Assembly (NCBI GenBank): GCA_011389575.1
Contig: JAABUB010000002.1
Coordinates: forward strand, 40,375-104,374
Reading direction: 5' to 3'
DNA: 64,000 bases
From: Desulfotignum sp.
Lineage (GTDB): Bacteria > Desulfobacterota > Desulfobacteria > Desulfobacterales > Desulfobacteraceae
Below the pieces are notes generated by a model, which did no database searches, was not told where the DNA came from, and saw nothing but the letters and a program-made list of their open reading frames with translations. A program made the position numbers and the translations under genes. Of this stretch, positions 17,229 through 27,232 are shown piece after piece; the stretch's first letter is position 1, and the number at the start of each line of letters is the position of its first letter.

Positions 17229-18518
17229 TCAGATTTCATAGATATGAAGGATGAGACCCCCGCGGGTAAGAACGCCGGCCAGACAGCCTTTTTCCAATAC
17301 CGGCAACACACCTTCCCGGGACTGGTTCATCCGGTCCATAGCGGTTCTGGCATTATCGTCCGGACCCACTGCCGGAACCGTGGTTTTGATAAAACCCTTG
17401 ACACTGTGCGACAGACGGTTTTTCTTTTTGGCACCTGAAACAGCGGATCCCGGTAAAAGCCCCATAAACCGATCCTCTTCACATACCAGGAGCCCATTTA
17501 TCCTGGAACGGGCCATAATATCACCGGCTTCAGCCATGGTCAAAGATGAAGGGATCTTGAATCGGACGGCATCCGACATGATATCCCTGACAAAAGTGTT
17601 TTTCTGCCTGAATTTCTGAATGAGGGCTGTTACCTGTTCACAAACCCGGGCCGGATCCGCTTTTTTGACAATGGCGGACCCAGCCCCCGGATGCCCTCCC
17701 CCACCCAGGGAACGTACCACAGCACCGACATCTACGCCTGCCGGGCCGGACCGGCCGATTACCATGACTTTGTCCTGGTCGGTTGAAAATATGCCGAATA
17801 CGACATCCAGTCCCTTGAATTCCCTGAATTTTTCCACCAGAGAAGACAGCAAGGTCAAACCGCTCTGCACCGGCCTGGCAAAGATGCCTATTTTCATCCC
17901 TTTTTGCTCCAGGATAGTGGCATGGGCCAGCATATCGGAAAAGACCTGTGAATGGGAATCATCTATGGTATTGGAAAGAAAGGCGCTGACAATGTTCAGG
18001 TCAGCCCCGTTTTCCAGAAGAAAGGCAGTCATCCGTGCATCTCTTGGTGTGGCTGAAGAAAAGGTCAGACATCCGGTATCATCATAAATACCCAGAAGAA
18101 AAAGGGTTGCCTGCATGGGGGTGAAAGGTGTCTGCTGCCGTTCCATCTCTTCCAGAAGCAAAGTCACGGAGGCCCCCACCTCTTCTCTGTGTTCGGTGTC
18201 TGAAACAATGGTCGTGCCTTCCATGTGGTGATCCCAGGAAATGATCTCAAGATCTTTTCTGCCGGCCAGTGAGCCCATCTGGTCAAGCCGGTTCCAATTG
18301 TTGGTATCCACCACGATCAACCCGGTCACCGCATCCGGATCAAAGCCTTTCCTGGGGATGATCCGGAGCAGGTCCTGGTGAATGGATAAAAAGGACCGAA
18401 CCCCGGGCATGACATGGGAAGGCAGAACACCATGGACACCCGGATAAAGGCTTGTGCAGGCCACCATGGAGGCCAGGGCGTCAAAATCCGTATTGGTATG
18501 GGTGGTCACAATCTGCAC
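17229..18518 (-). CDS. DHH-DHHA1 phosphoesterase with CBS pair
   Basis: A 429-residue cytoplasmic protein. The DHH domain has TTHTNTDFDALASMV (metal-binding DxD), VVDTNNW and WDHHMEG. The DHHA1 domain has [11 protein letters not shown]. The C-terminal CBS pair (about 315-429) includes VRDIMSDAVRFKIPSS. The same domain order forms the N-terminal half of long CCA-adding/poly(A) polymerase proteins in this phylum, but here no nucleotidyltransferase follows. It may act on nanoRNA, cyclic dinucleotides or pyrophosphate. The start is GTG 18518, with AAGGAGAAC upstream; the longer ATG reading from 18593 has no site. Next to ilvC on the same strand. Confidence 0.82.
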   Translation of the reverse strand: MQIVTTHTNTDFDALASMVACTSLYPGVHGVLPSHVMPGVRSFLSIHQDLLRIIPRKGFDPDAVTGLIVVDTNNWNRLDQMGSLAGRKDLEIISWDHHMEGTTIVSDTEHREEVGASVTLLLEEMERQQTPFTPMQATLFLLGIYDDTGCLTFSSATPRDARMTAFLLENGADLNIVSAFLSNTIDDSHSQVFSDMLAHATILEQKGMKIGIFARPVQSGLTLLSSLVEKFREFKGLDVVFGIFSTDQDKVMVIGRSGPAGVDVGAVVRSLGGGGHPGAGSAIVKKADPARVCEQVTALIQKFRQKNTFVRDIMSDAVRFKIPSSLTMAEAGDIMARSRINGLLVCEEDRFMGLLPGSAVSGAKKKNRLSHSVKGFIKTTVPAVGPDDNARTAMDRMNQSREGVLPVLEKGCLAGVLTRGGLILHIYEI

Positions 18519-18597
18519 GGTATGTTCTCCTTTCAACGATAATCCATCGACAGGATACCCTGTCATTCTGCCGATTAATACCAGACGGGGCACTGTC

Positions 18598-20070
18598 TTA
18601 CAAAATGGATTTCATGGCCCCCATATAGGTTCGCAGCTTTCGGCCCACCTGTTCCACTGAGGTGGCACTGACCGCTTCGTTAACCTGGATCAGCCTGATA
18701 TTATCCACTCCCGTATCTTTCAGATCAAGCCCTTTTCCAATGACATCGATATCAATGGTTTTCATGAATTCCTCCAGCAGGGGGACTGCTTGGTGGGAAA
18801 ACAGATAACATCCGTATTCCGCTGTATCGGAAATAACCACATTCATTTCATACAGTTTTTTGCGGGCGATAAGGTTGGCAATGAGCGGTACTTCGTGCAG
18901 TGATTCGTAATAGGCTGAATCTTCAACAATACCGGCAGATACCATTGTATCATAGGCAAGTTCCACCCCGGCCTTGATCATGGCCACCATGAGAATACCA
19001 TGATCAAAGTATTCCTGCTCCGGGATGTCCGCCTCCCGGGATACCGCTTTTTCAAAGGGGGTTTCTGCTGTTCGGGCCCGCCATTTGAGCAGATTGGCAT
19101 CGTCGGCGGCCCAGTCTTCCATCATGGTTTTGGAAAAATCCCCGGTCATGATATCATCCATATGCCGGTTGAATAAGGGGATGAGAATCTCTTTCAACTG
19201 CCCGCTCAGATCCTGGGCCAGTATTTTGGCAGGATTTGACAACCGGTCCATCATATTGGTGATACCCCCGTGTTTCAGTGCTTCGGTGATGACTTCCCAG
19301 CCGTACTGCACCAGTTTTGAAGCATATGCTTCATCGATGCCTTTTTCAATCATCTTGTCATAACACAGCAGAGAGCCCACCTGGAGCATGCCGCACAAAA
19401 TGGTCTGTTCCCCCATGAGATCGGATTTGACCTCTGCCACAAATGAGGATTCCAGAACCCCTGCCCTGTGCCCGCCCAAAGCAGCGGCATAGGCTTTGGC
19501 CAATTCCAGGCCTTCATTCCGGGGATCGTTTTCACGGTGCACGGCAATCAGGGTGGGAACGCCGAATCCTCTTTTGTATTCCTCTCTGACCTCTGTTCCC
19601 GGTGATTTGGGGGCCACCATGATCACAGTGAGATCATCTCTGATGTTCATGCCCTCTTCCACAATGTTGAAGCCATGGGAATAGGACAGGCAGGCATTTT
19701 TTTTCATCAGGGGTACGACAGCATTGACCACCGGGGTATGCTGCTTGTCAGGGGTCAAATTTATCACCAGATCAGCAGAAGGCAGCAGATTTTCGTATGT
19801 ATCTGCTGCAAACCCGTTTTCTGTGGCATTTTTCCAGGACTGGCGCTTTTGTGCAATGGCCTCTGCCCGCAGGGCATAGGACACATCCAGTCCGGAATCC
19901 CGCAGGTTAAGGCCCTGGTGAAGTCCCTGTGCCCCGCACCCCACTATTACAATTTTTTTGCCTTTCAGGGCATCCACCCCTGAAAATTCGCTGATATCCA
20001 TGAAACGGCATTTGGACAGCTCTTCCAGCTGCAGCCGCAGCGGCAGTGTATTAAAATAATTATCTCCCAT
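18598..20070 (-). CDS. ilvC: Ketol-acid reductoisomerase, class II
   Basis: Converts acetolactate or acetohydroxybutyrate to the dihydroxy acids of valine, isoleucine and pantoate synthesis, using NADPH and Mg. The 490-residue length marks the long enterobacterial-type class II enzyme with duplicated knotted domain. Visible are the Rossmann motif [48 protein letters not shown] and [14 protein letters not shown]. The ATG at 20070 follows AAGGAGAC. Most relatives of this organism carry the short class I form, so this copy may be acquired. It is upstream of the DHH-CBS gene, 79 nt from its GTG. Confidence 0.93.
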   Translation of the reverse strand: MGDNYFNTLPLRLQLEELSKCRFMDISEFSGVDALKGKKIVIVGCGAQGLHQGLNLRDSGLDVSYALRAEAIAQKRQSWKNATENGFAADTYENLLPSADLVINLTPDKQHTPVVNAVVPLMKKNACLSYSHGFNIVEEGMNIRDDLTVIMVAPKSPGTEVREEYKRGFGVPTLIAVHRENDPRNEGLELAKAYAAALGGHRAGVLESSFVAEVKSDLMGEQTILCGMLQVGSLLCYDKMIEKGIDEAYASKLVQYGWEVITEALKHGGITNMMDRLSNPAKILAQDLSGQLKEILIPLFNRHMDDIMTGDFSKTMMEDWAADDANLLKWRARTAETPFEKAVSREADIPEQEYFDHGILMVAMIKAGVELAYDTMVSAGIVEDSAYYESLHEVPLIANLIARKKLYEMNVVISDTAEYGCYLFSHQAVPLLEEFMKTIDIDVIGKGLDLKDTGVDNIRLIQVNEAVSATSVEQVGRKLRTYMGAMKSIL

Positions 20071-20524
20071 TCTGCATGTCTCCTTGCATATGTTACTGTT
20101 ACAGTGCATTTTCCAAAAATCGTATTGTGCTCTATTTTTGGCATTGCGTCAAATGAATCATATGCAATCTGGATATTTGCTATATGGTTTTTCTCAAGCC
20201 CCTGGTGGGACCGTTGTGAAAGGAACGTCAGAGTCACAGGCTTCTGTTAAAATACAAACAGAGAAGGAAAACCCGCCTCATTTATTTTATCACGCCGGCG
20301 CGGCACACCAACCGGCCTTAAGAGTCTATAAATAGGTGCAGGGCTTCACCAAGGACTGAAATCATAGAACCTTATAGCAAATATCCAGGGGCCGGGAATA
20401 CAGATTGACAAAATTTATGATAACTTGATAAACTAACAATTTTTGGATACTGGATGGTTTCCAGAAAATTTCAATCCATCCGGTTCAGCATTTGATAACC
20501 TCATTCAAAAACACAAAGTAGAAA
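20071..20524. other. 454-bp divergent intergenic region with a separated inverted repeat
   Basis: No convincing ORF. Two 21-nt segments, 20169-20189 (CTGGATATTTGCTATATGGTT) and 20368-20388 on the opposite strand, match at 20 of 21 positions and lie 178 nt apart between the divergent ilvC and GNAT genes. They might be paired regulator sites or the ends of a small lost element. The rest is AT-rich. Confidence 0.5.
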
Positions 20525-21130
20525 ATGAAACAGATCCGCATTGCATGCGCCCGGGACAGAGAACAGATCACTGATCTTCGACTAAAGGAATTCAACCGTT
20601 CCAGGGATTTCAAACTGCTAAAACCCGAACTGCTTCACTGGAGCCAAACAGATGATACCCATACGGTGCTGGGGGTCTGGGATGAACACCGGGAAATTAT
20701 TGCCACCCTCCGCCTGATCCGAACAACCCATGTCCAGGAGACCAGGGACCGACTGAAGTCGGATATTCCGGTTGAAATCGGGTTTCCCTGCCTGATTTTC
20801 AATTCAGCCGCCACCCGGCAAGCCTGCCACCGACAGGGATTCAACCAGCTGCTGCGCTATTATGCCATTCGGGCAGCCCGGGATCACCAAATCCGGCACC
20901 TGCTCAGTCCGGGGTACCAGACCGCGCCCAGAATCACCTTCATGGAAAAGCTGGGATATACCTTTCATATATTGACCCATACATGGCAGACCAAACTGGC
21001 CCCATTCAGTCCGCGTATCCTGGGTGTACTGGGTTACGACCAGTTTCCTGCCGCCATGGATATACTGGAAAAATCGATCCCTCACCTGATCGACACATAT
21101 CCCTGGACAGGCAAACCTATTGCCCTGTAG
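20525..21130 (+). CDS. GNAT-family N-acyltransferase
   Basis: A 201-residue cytoplasmic protein with an N-acyltransferase fold: early IRIACARDREQITDLRLKEF, a strand pair HTVLGVWDEHREIIATLRLI, and the acyl-CoA-binding helix region RQACHRQGFNQLLRYYAIRA. It resembles N-acyl amino-acid synthase-like GNATs rather than RimI. The substrate is unknown. The ATG at 20525 has no strong ribosome site. Its end overlaps the convergent binding-protein gene by 14 nt. Confidence 0.65.
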   Translation: MKQIRIACARDREQITDLRLKEFNRSRDFKLLKPELLHWSQTDDTHTVLGVWDEHREIIATLRLIRTTHVQETRDRLKSDIPVEIGFPCLIFNSAATRQACHRQGFNQLLRYYAIRAARDHQIRHLLSPGYQTAPRITFMEKLGYTFHILTHTWQTKLAPFSPRILGVLGYDQFPAAMDILEKSIPHLIDTYPWTGKPIAL

Positions 21131-22136
21131 TATCTATTTCCCGAATAATCTGATCCGCAGCACCCAGAATATCTATGGAAGGGTTATACCCCACAACAGT
21201 AGCCGCCTCAATATTCAGGGAAATGGAAAAATCTTTTCCCACATCCATTGGCAGTTTGCCGGGATCCGCTCCGTTCAATATTTTCAACGCATATTCGGCA
21301 CACTGAAACCCAAATTTTTCCTTGTCTCTGCCGATACCGACGACCAGCCCTTTTCTAATGTAAATGGGTTCACCGGCGCTGGGCAGGCTGTAATTTTTAA
21401 AGCAGTCGAAAAACAGGTCAAAATGCTGATCAAACGTATTGGATATCTGCACATAAAACACATCTACCCCGGGGGCCACTTTTTCCAAAGAAGACCGGAT
21501 ATTTTTCCGGATCAGGTCAACGGGATGCTTCCGGTTGTTCTCATCCCGCAGGGAAAATCCTTCTGCCACAAATTCGAATCCGGCCTCCTGACTGAGTTCC
21601 GTGACGCGTTTGACGGCACCTTCATGACTGGGAGACCCTTTGAGGTATATCATACCCAGGCTCTGGAACGCCATCAGTTCATGGAGCAGATGAATGCCGA
21701 TTTCCACGTAGTTGCGGGTCTCCACCCCGGTATAATTGGCGCCGGATCCGTCCCAATCCGTAATAATGCCAGATGTTTCCGGGGCACCCAAATCGGTAAA
21801 CACAATGGGAATCGTTTTGATTTCTTTGATAACCCGCCGGGTGGAATGGGTGCCGATGGAAAAAATCAGATCAATATCCTTTCGATCCTTGAGGGATGCA
21901 ATAAACAAATCCAGGGCCGAAATATCACTTTCCGCGTTGAATGTTTCTATTTTTATTTTGTCTGCCATATCAGACAGCGCAATCCCCTGCCTGAACCCTT
22001 TGAGGGACAACTCATAAGGCAGAAAAGTCTGGTGCTGGACAGCCAGAACATGATGGGTTTTTCCGGCCTGCGCACCGGAGATTAAAACAAAGGATATCAC
22101 GGCACATAAAACAAGTAACGGTATTTTTTTTAGCAT
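21117..22136 (-). CDS. Periplasmic ABC-type substrate-binding protein (ABC_sub_bind family)
   Basis: A 339-residue secreted protein with signal peptide (about 1-24, ending GAQAGKTHH). The TrpX/YtrF-like binding fold is seen as DLIFSIGTHSTRRVIKEI and IPIVFTDLGAPETSGII, then YTGVETRNY and a C-terminal YALKILNGADPGKLP. No ABC permease or ATPase is nearby. It is the last gene of a minus-strand run of sensors, so it probably presents a ligand to one of them rather than feeding a transporter. The ATG 22136 has an AGGACG site. Confidence 0.85.
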   Translation of the reverse strand: MLKKIPLLVLCAVISFVLISGAQAGKTHHVLAVQHQTFLPYELSLKGFRQGIALSDMADKIKIETFNAESDISALDLFIASLKDRKDIDLIFSIGTHSTRRVIKEIKTIPIVFTDLGAPETSGIITDWDGSGANYTGVETRNYVEIGIHLLHELMAFQSLGMIYLKGSPSHEGAVKRVTELSQEAGFEFVAEGFSLRDENNRKHPVDLIRKNIRSSLEKVAPGVDVFYVQISNTFDQHFDLFFDCFKNYSLPSAGEPIYIRKGLVVGIGRDKEKFGFQCAEYALKILNGADPGKLPMDVGKDFSISLNIEAATVVGYNPSIDILGAADQIIREIDTTGQ

Positions 22137-22173
22137 GTCACACGTCCTGAGTTACGGTTAAAACGCTTATTCA

Positions 22174-24204
22174 TCATGATTCCGGTCTAAAAAAAAACCA
22201 GAAAACAAGGTTGCCGCCAACACACAATACGCCGCCCATGATAATGGCGGTATTTATATCATACCGGCCGGCGAAAAACCCGAAAAAAATCGGTCCCAGG
22301 CTGCTTCCCACCCGTTCAATTGAATTATACACTGCCAGGGCGGTTCTGGCGCCCATTTTTTGCGCTGTTGCTGTTTTCAGCAGCAGCCCTGACTGAGCTG
22401 GAAACGTGATGCTGTTGGAAACACCCAAAATCAGCAGTGTAAAAATGACAGACACGGCGGTAAGCCATACCGGCCCTGCCATGACAAAATAAAACACCAT
22501 CAGTACCCCCCCCACCAGAATATTTGAACCAACCACAGAAATCCGGCTCTGCTTGATCTGTTGTATCCGGCGGTTCAGAAAACCGGCGAACAACACACTG
22601 GGGAGAGTATAAAATATCATGATCCGGCCGATATCCGCATAGGCAAAATCCGGCCGCAGCAAAATCGGTACAGAATAATAAAAATACCCGATAAAAACAA
22701 TCCGTGTAATGATCCCGTGCATCAGTACACACATCAGGTTCATATCCCGGATGCCGTGCCTGAAAAACGCGGTCAACCCCGCCTGCCCCGGGACACTGCC
22801 GCTATCCGTCCCGACCGGGGGCTGCTGAACCTCCGCTTTGTCCGCAAGAATCATATAATCGAACACAAAGATCAGAAGCACCATGGCTGCTGCGGCAAAA
22901 AACACAAACTGGTAGGAAAAATATTCCACCATGATGCTGCCGATAATAATACTGCAGAACAACCCCCCTGAAAATGCGGCTGTGAATCCGGCCAGGTGGA
23001 ATGCCTGGTTTTTTTTTGTGGCATGAGCCACAATAAACTGCTTGCAGGAAATCACGATAAAGGCAAAACCCACTGCGCTGAGAACCCGGCCGAAAATCAG
23101 CTGGACAATGTCACTGGACAATCCGCACAACACCAGGCCCGCCGAGGTGCACAAGGTGCCCAGACCAATGCCGTAATCCGGATGGATCAACCGTTTGAAC
23201 AGGTTGCTGCCCATGAACAGCATGAAAAGAAAGACCGTGATCATATAGCAGGTAATGGGCAACCCCATGAGGATTTCATCGGAAAACATCCCGGTCAGAA
23301 AGGTTTTTTTTACCAGCAGTTCTTTTGAGAAAATAGGCAGGAAACTCGACTGCAGGTTGGCCCCTAAAAAGAAAAGAAAAACAATGGGGCGGATCTGGGA
23401 GGGATCCTTGAACTTTCTTACCACATCCTGTCGGGTCATGAACCGGGTGAGGGAAGATCGCTGTTTTTTGGCCGCCATAAGAAAATATTCCCGGCCATGG
23501 AATACCGTGGACAAAAAAATCGCGGTCACCTGGTTTACTTGGGCCAGGCTCTGATGAATCTGCTGTATCTGTATCATGATATGCTGCCGGATCCGGGCTG
23601 TGACCCCGCTTAATTCAACAGGAAGCACGGATGAGGCCCAGGGGTTCAACTCCTGTATCATGGTATTGAGCGTATTCATGGATTCCCGGAACGGGGTGGC
23701 CACCAATTTGGAAGCAAAAAACCGGATCACCTCATAGGCGATGATCAACCCGGCGATCATTATGGTGATCAGGTCGAAAAGCATGCCCACCATTTTTTTG
23801 TCCAGTTCATTGCCCATGCCCAGACGGATCTCAGGCGCCGGAATATCCGGCCCTTTGGAACTGACACCGGAAATCGGCAAAATGATTTCTCTCAAAAACC
23901 GGGTATCCCTGTGCGCTGAAAACAACACCTGGTTGTTCTCCAGAATCCGGATATAGGCCAGTTCCGGGGTGTTTTCCAGAATTTCCTCCAAAAACCCGTT
24001 CATGCCTCCCAGCGATTGAAGAGGCAGTCCGAACCCCAAGGCATATTCAATCTCCTTTTGCACCACTTCCCCCAGCTCCTTGAGCTGGGACACGCTCTGC
24101 TGCTCATAGGCGTTCTTGAACATAACTGCATTGAAAAACATATACAGGCCCTGGGAAACGCATACAAAAATCATTACAATGAAGATAAGCCGTCTGCTTT
24201 GCAT
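22174..24204 (-). CDS. Membrane sensor fused to a major facilitator superfamily domain
   Basis: A 676-residue inner-membrane protein. The N-terminal quarter looks like a receptor: a membrane helix (about 6-26), a periplasmic domain of about 100 residues (ELAYIRILENNQVLFSAHRD), a second helix (about 137-160) and a HAMP-like cytoplasmic stretch. From about 268 onward there are twelve or so hydrophobic helices of MFS type (ITCYMITVFLFMLFMGSNLF, GRVLSAVGFAFIVISCKQF). The receptor part resembles the separate sensor protein encoded just upstream (24222-25022). It could be a ligand-gated exporter or a transporter-like receptor. The fusion is unusual; the substrate is unknown. Confidence 0.78.
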   Translation of the reverse strand: MQSRRLIFIVMIFVCVSQGLYMFFNAVMFKNAYEQQSVSQLKELGEVVQKEIEYALGFGLPLQSLGGMNGFLEEILENTPELAYIRILENNQVLFSAHRDTRFLREIILPISGVSSKGPDIPAPEIRLGMGNELDKKMVGMLFDLITIMIAGLIIAYEVIRFFASKLVATPFRESMNTLNTMIQELNPWASSVLPVELSGVTARIRQHIMIQIQQIHQSLAQVNQVTAIFLSTVFHGREYFLMAAKKQRSSLTRFMTRQDVVRKFKDPSQIRPIVFLFFLGANLQSSFLPIFSKELLVKKTFLTGMFSDEILMGLPITCYMITVFLFMLFMGSNLFKRLIHPDYGIGLGTLCTSAGLVLCGLSSDIVQLIFGRVLSAVGFAFIVISCKQFIVAHATKKNQAFHLAGFTAAFSGGLFCSIIIGSIMVEYFSYQFVFFAAAAMVLLIFVFDYMILADKAEVQQPPVGTDSGSVPGQAGLTAFFRHGIRDMNLMCVLMHGIITRIVFIGYFYYSVPILLRPDFAYADIGRIMIFYTLPSVLFAGFLNRRIQQIKQSRISVVGSNILVGGVLMVFYFVMAGPVWLTAVSVIFTLLILGVSNSITFPAQSGLLLKTATAQKMGARTALAVYNSIERVGSSLGPIFFGFFAGRYDINTAIIMGGVLCVGGNLVFWFFFRPES

Positions 24205-24221
24205 GGGCCGGGCCTTTTTTG

Positions 24222-25022
24222 TCAGTTAACGTTCATCCGTGCCATCAGGCGGCGGTACAGGTTATTTTCCCAGGAAAACCTGTCCGGTTTCATGTCCACT
24301 CCGTCTATGGCATCATAAATCACCCGGTTTTCCGGAGAAAACCACTGACCGGACCGGACTTGTACGATCTGTTCCCGGGACATGGACAATGGTGACATAT
24401 CAATGCCCTCTTGCTTTAAACAATGGTGCTGGCCGGTTTGAATCCAGGTGTCAAGGTCCTGGACAAACCGGTAATAGGGGCGATTGACAAACCAGGTCAA
24501 CAGCAGATAAAGCAGCGGCAGGCCCACCGCCAGGATCACCAGAAAAGTCAGCACGGACCGACGCACCAGAAAAAGCAGTTTTTCTTTGATTTCCTGGTGT
24601 GATACCACCATGACAATATTTCCTGTAACCCGGGATCGATCAGAAAGGGGAATATGAATCCGGTAAGCATCCCGGGTTTTTTCCCTGGTAAAGTCATGAA
24701 ACATATGAAGTGAGGTTGATAGCCCGCCCTCTTTGGCGGCAAAAATCACTCCTCCCCGGACGTCTATAATATAGAGGTTTTCAATGTCCTCAGGAATGAT
24801 GTTGGCCAGCAGGCGCTCATAATTGATCTGCTCCAGGGGTTTGCCGAACACCAGCGATTTATTCAATTTGCGCTCCATCTGGCTGCCGATGATCCTGTAT
24901 TTGCGCAAATTGTTTTCCTCCAGGTTGCCGGCCAGAAATCCGATTTCCAGAAAACAGTTCAGTCCCTGTACAAACAGAATAATCAGAAAGGTAACGATCA
25001 TGATCCGGGAGCGTAATTTCAT
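24222..25022 (-). CDS. Membrane-anchored sensor with periplasmic domain
   Basis: A 266-residue protein with a signal anchor (about 7-25), a periplasmic region of about 130 residues (IENLYIIDVRGGVIFAAKEG), a second membrane helix (about 155-177) and a short cytoplasmic tail without enzymatic motifs. The architecture matches the first quarter of the sensor-MFS protein downstream, suggesting duplication. Its ATG overlaps the stop of the RsbU-type phosphatase gene (ATGA), so the two are translated together. It probably senses a ligand and signals by protein contact. Confidence 0.7.
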   Translation of the reverse strand: MKLRSRIMIVTFLIILFVQGLNCFLEIGFLAGNLEENNLRKYRIIGSQMERKLNKSLVFGKPLEQINYERLLANIIPEDIENLYIIDVRGGVIFAAKEGGLSTSLHMFHDFTREKTRDAYRIHIPLSDRSRVTGNIVMVVSHQEIKEKLLFLVRRSVLTFLVILAVGLPLLYLLLTWFVNRPYYRFVQDLDTWIQTGQHHCLKQEGIDMSPLSMSREQIVQVRSGQWFSPENRVIYDAIDGVDMKPDRFSWENNLYRRLMARMNVN

Positions 25023-27079
25023 GACACCCCTTTATAGCGCAGCATGAGCATGGCAATGTCATCATACTGGGGTGCTTCACCGGCAAAGGATTTAAGATCC
25101 GTCTTGATATGTTCAATCAGGGGGCGGGAAGAAGCGGGAGTCTGGCGGATTATTTGTTCCAGCAGGGTTTTTTCCGAATAAAACCCGTTCCCGGGGTCCA
25201 TGGCTTCGGTAACCCCGTCGGTATACAAAAAAATGGCATCTTCCGGTGCCAGTGTCAGGTTCAGGTCTTTGAAGGAAATGCCGTCCATGATTCCCACCAC
25301 CGGGCCGCTGATTTCTCTTTTAAAATCGGCTTCTCCGGAACTCCGGATATGCACGGCCGGGTTGTGTCCACCGTTGGCATACGTGACAATACCGGTTTTC
25401 AGATCCAGAATTCCTACAAACAGGGTCACAAACATGGACTGAGGGTTATCACTGGAAATGGTGTCATTGACTTCGGTCATGATGGCACCCGGGCTGATAT
25501 TTTTGAATGCCGATGTTTTGATCAATGTTTTGGTAATGGCCATCATCAGGGCTGCAGGAACCCCTTTTCCAGATACATCGCCGATGGTGAAACACAGTTT
25601 GTGATCCCCGACAAAATAAAAATCATACAGATCGCCGCCCACCTCTTTGGCAGGTTCCAGAGAGGCATAGATATCAATCTCTTTACGGGTGGGAAACGGT
25701 GGGAATATTTTGGGCAAAAGTCCCAGCTGAATATCTTTGGCAATATTCAATTCTCCCTGTATGCGTTCATTTTTCGCAGTGGTTTCAATTAGTTGACGGA
25801 CGTTTTCCTTGAGCTGACTTTTCATGAAAACAAAGGCAGCTGCCAGCCGACCCACCTCATCCTTGTATTTTTGTGCCAGTCCATTCAGGTAGACATCTTC
25901 TGACTCACCCCGGGTCAGATCTGTGGATGAAAACGCCTTGACCCGTCCGGCAAGGATATTGAGGGGCCTGGAAATTCTTGAAACCAGCCAGGAAGTAAAC
26001 AATATACTCAAAAACAGAATCACCCCGATAAGCCAGCTTTGTTTGGATACAATCTCTTTTGCCGGCTGCTTGATCTCGGACATCGGCACAGTGATACCGA
26101 TATACCACCCCAGGGGTTTGAAAAACCATACATAGGCCATCATATCCTGTTTTCCAAACAGGTGTGCCTGATACGACAAAAACCCATCTCCACGGACTGC
26201 CCGGTTCACCATATCCTGTAACAGCAGGTTGCCTGTCCGGATATTGACTGTTTTTTTAAATTCGCCTGAAATCTCCGGATCAGTCATGGCCAGTACTGAA
26301 AAGGCACTGTCAAATAAAAAAGCCATTCCTGTTCTGGCGATATGTATGTTTGCAAACGTCTCCTTCAGTGTTTCAACGATTTTTTCCAGTTTCAGCTGGG
26401 CTTCCACTTCAATGTCATCAACATTGACAACCGTTCCTACAATCAAGCCCCACGGCTCATATTTCTGGATACAGCTCAGGTACCTCGCCTGGGAGGACCG
26501 CTTGTCAGGCCAGTTCATCACGTTCACAATGGGGTCTGGAACGGTGCCCCTATCCGCCAGGTTCTGGACCAAAGTTTTGTTTTTCATGTCTGTAAAACCA
26601 CTGATATCCACTCCCACGAATGCGGGATCCGGATGGGCGATAATCCTGAGATCCGCATCAGCGACAAACACCGTTCCATAGGTCTCCTGGTCAGGGGTAT
26701 GGGCCACCCAGTCCAAAACCATCTGTTTTGCCTGTACCCGGGATAAAACATTTCTCTGGCTGTAGTGATTCTGCTGGACCATCATCTGTATGACCAGGTC
26801 GGTCCTGGTTTTCAAAACCTGTTTATACCGCAGCACGGAATCAATTTTATCGGTTATCAGGTTGTTGTATTCCCCTTTGATATTCAGATCAATAAGGGAC
26901 AACACATGTTTTGATAACCTTTCCTGCTGAGCCAGCATGGCATTGCCGATTTCCTTGTTGGAGATAAGAATTATAATTGCCGCAGTGACAGCCATAATGG
27001 ATATGACGAGAAAAATTATTTTGGTCCGTAAAGAATTTATCATGGGCACTTTCTTGACAAGGTCTGTAGAATCATTCAA
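25019..27079 (-). CDS. Cache-HAMP-PP2C (RsbU/SpoIIE-type) phosphatase receptor
   Basis: A 686-residue membrane receptor. Helix 1 (about 19-41) precedes a large periplasmic double-Cache domain (GTVFVADADLRIIAHPDP, YEPWGLIVGTVVNVDD, then FKPLGWYIGITVPMSEI). A second helix (about 347-367) is followed by HAMP and a C-terminal PP2C/SpoIIE phosphatase (SLEPAKEVGGDLYDFYFV, FTIGDVSGKGVPAALMMA, FLYTDGVTEA, APQYDDIAMLML). It should dephosphorylate an RsbV-like STAS protein, and one is encoded at 28587-28913. The start is TTG 27079 with GGAGG 9 nt upstream; ATG 27043 is an alternative. First gene of the sensor operon. Confidence 0.9.
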   Translation of the reverse strand: MNDSTDLVKKVPMINSLRTKIIFLVISIMAVTAAIIILISNKEIGNAMLAQQERLSKHVLSLIDLNIKGEYNNLITDKIDSVLRYKQVLKTRTDLVIQMMVQQNHYSQRNVLSRVQAKQMVLDWVAHTPDQETYGTVFVADADLRIIAHPDPAFVGVDISGFTDMKNKTLVQNLADRGTVPDPIVNVMNWPDKRSSQARYLSCIQKYEPWGLIVGTVVNVDDIEVEAQLKLEKIVETLKETFANIHIARTGMAFLFDSAFSVLAMTDPEISGEFKKTVNIRTGNLLLQDMVNRAVRGDGFLSYQAHLFGKQDMMAYVWFFKPLGWYIGITVPMSEIKQPAKEIVSKQSWLIGVILFLSILFTSWLVSRISRPLNILAGRVKAFSSTDLTRGESEDVYLNGLAQKYKDEVGRLAAAFVFMKSQLKENVRQLIETTAKNERIQGELNIAKDIQLGLLPKIFPPFPTRKEIDIYASLEPAKEVGGDLYDFYFVGDHKLCFTIGDVSGKGVPAALMMAITKTLIKTSAFKNISPGAIMTEVNDTISSDNPQSMFVTLFVGILDLKTGIVTYANGGHNPAVHIRSSGEADFKREISGPVVGIMDGISFKDLNLTLAPEDAIFLYTDGVTEAMDPGNGFYSEKTLLEQIIRQTPASSRPLIEHIKTDLKSFAGEAPQYDDIAMLMLRYKGVS

Positions 27080-27232
27080 ATCAGGCGGCCTCCATGCGCT
27101 TTAAGTTCATAGCATTCTTATATCGGATACCTGTTGGCTTTTTCAACACAAAAATGGTTGATTTTTCATAAAAAAAAAGCGTAATAACAACAAATCAAAA
27201 CTTATAAATACCCAAACCAGATATGGTGACCA

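Noticed and set aside
21120..22085. 321-residue plus-strand open frame
   Set aside because: Mirror of the substrate-binding protein gene, which has a signal peptide and family motifs.
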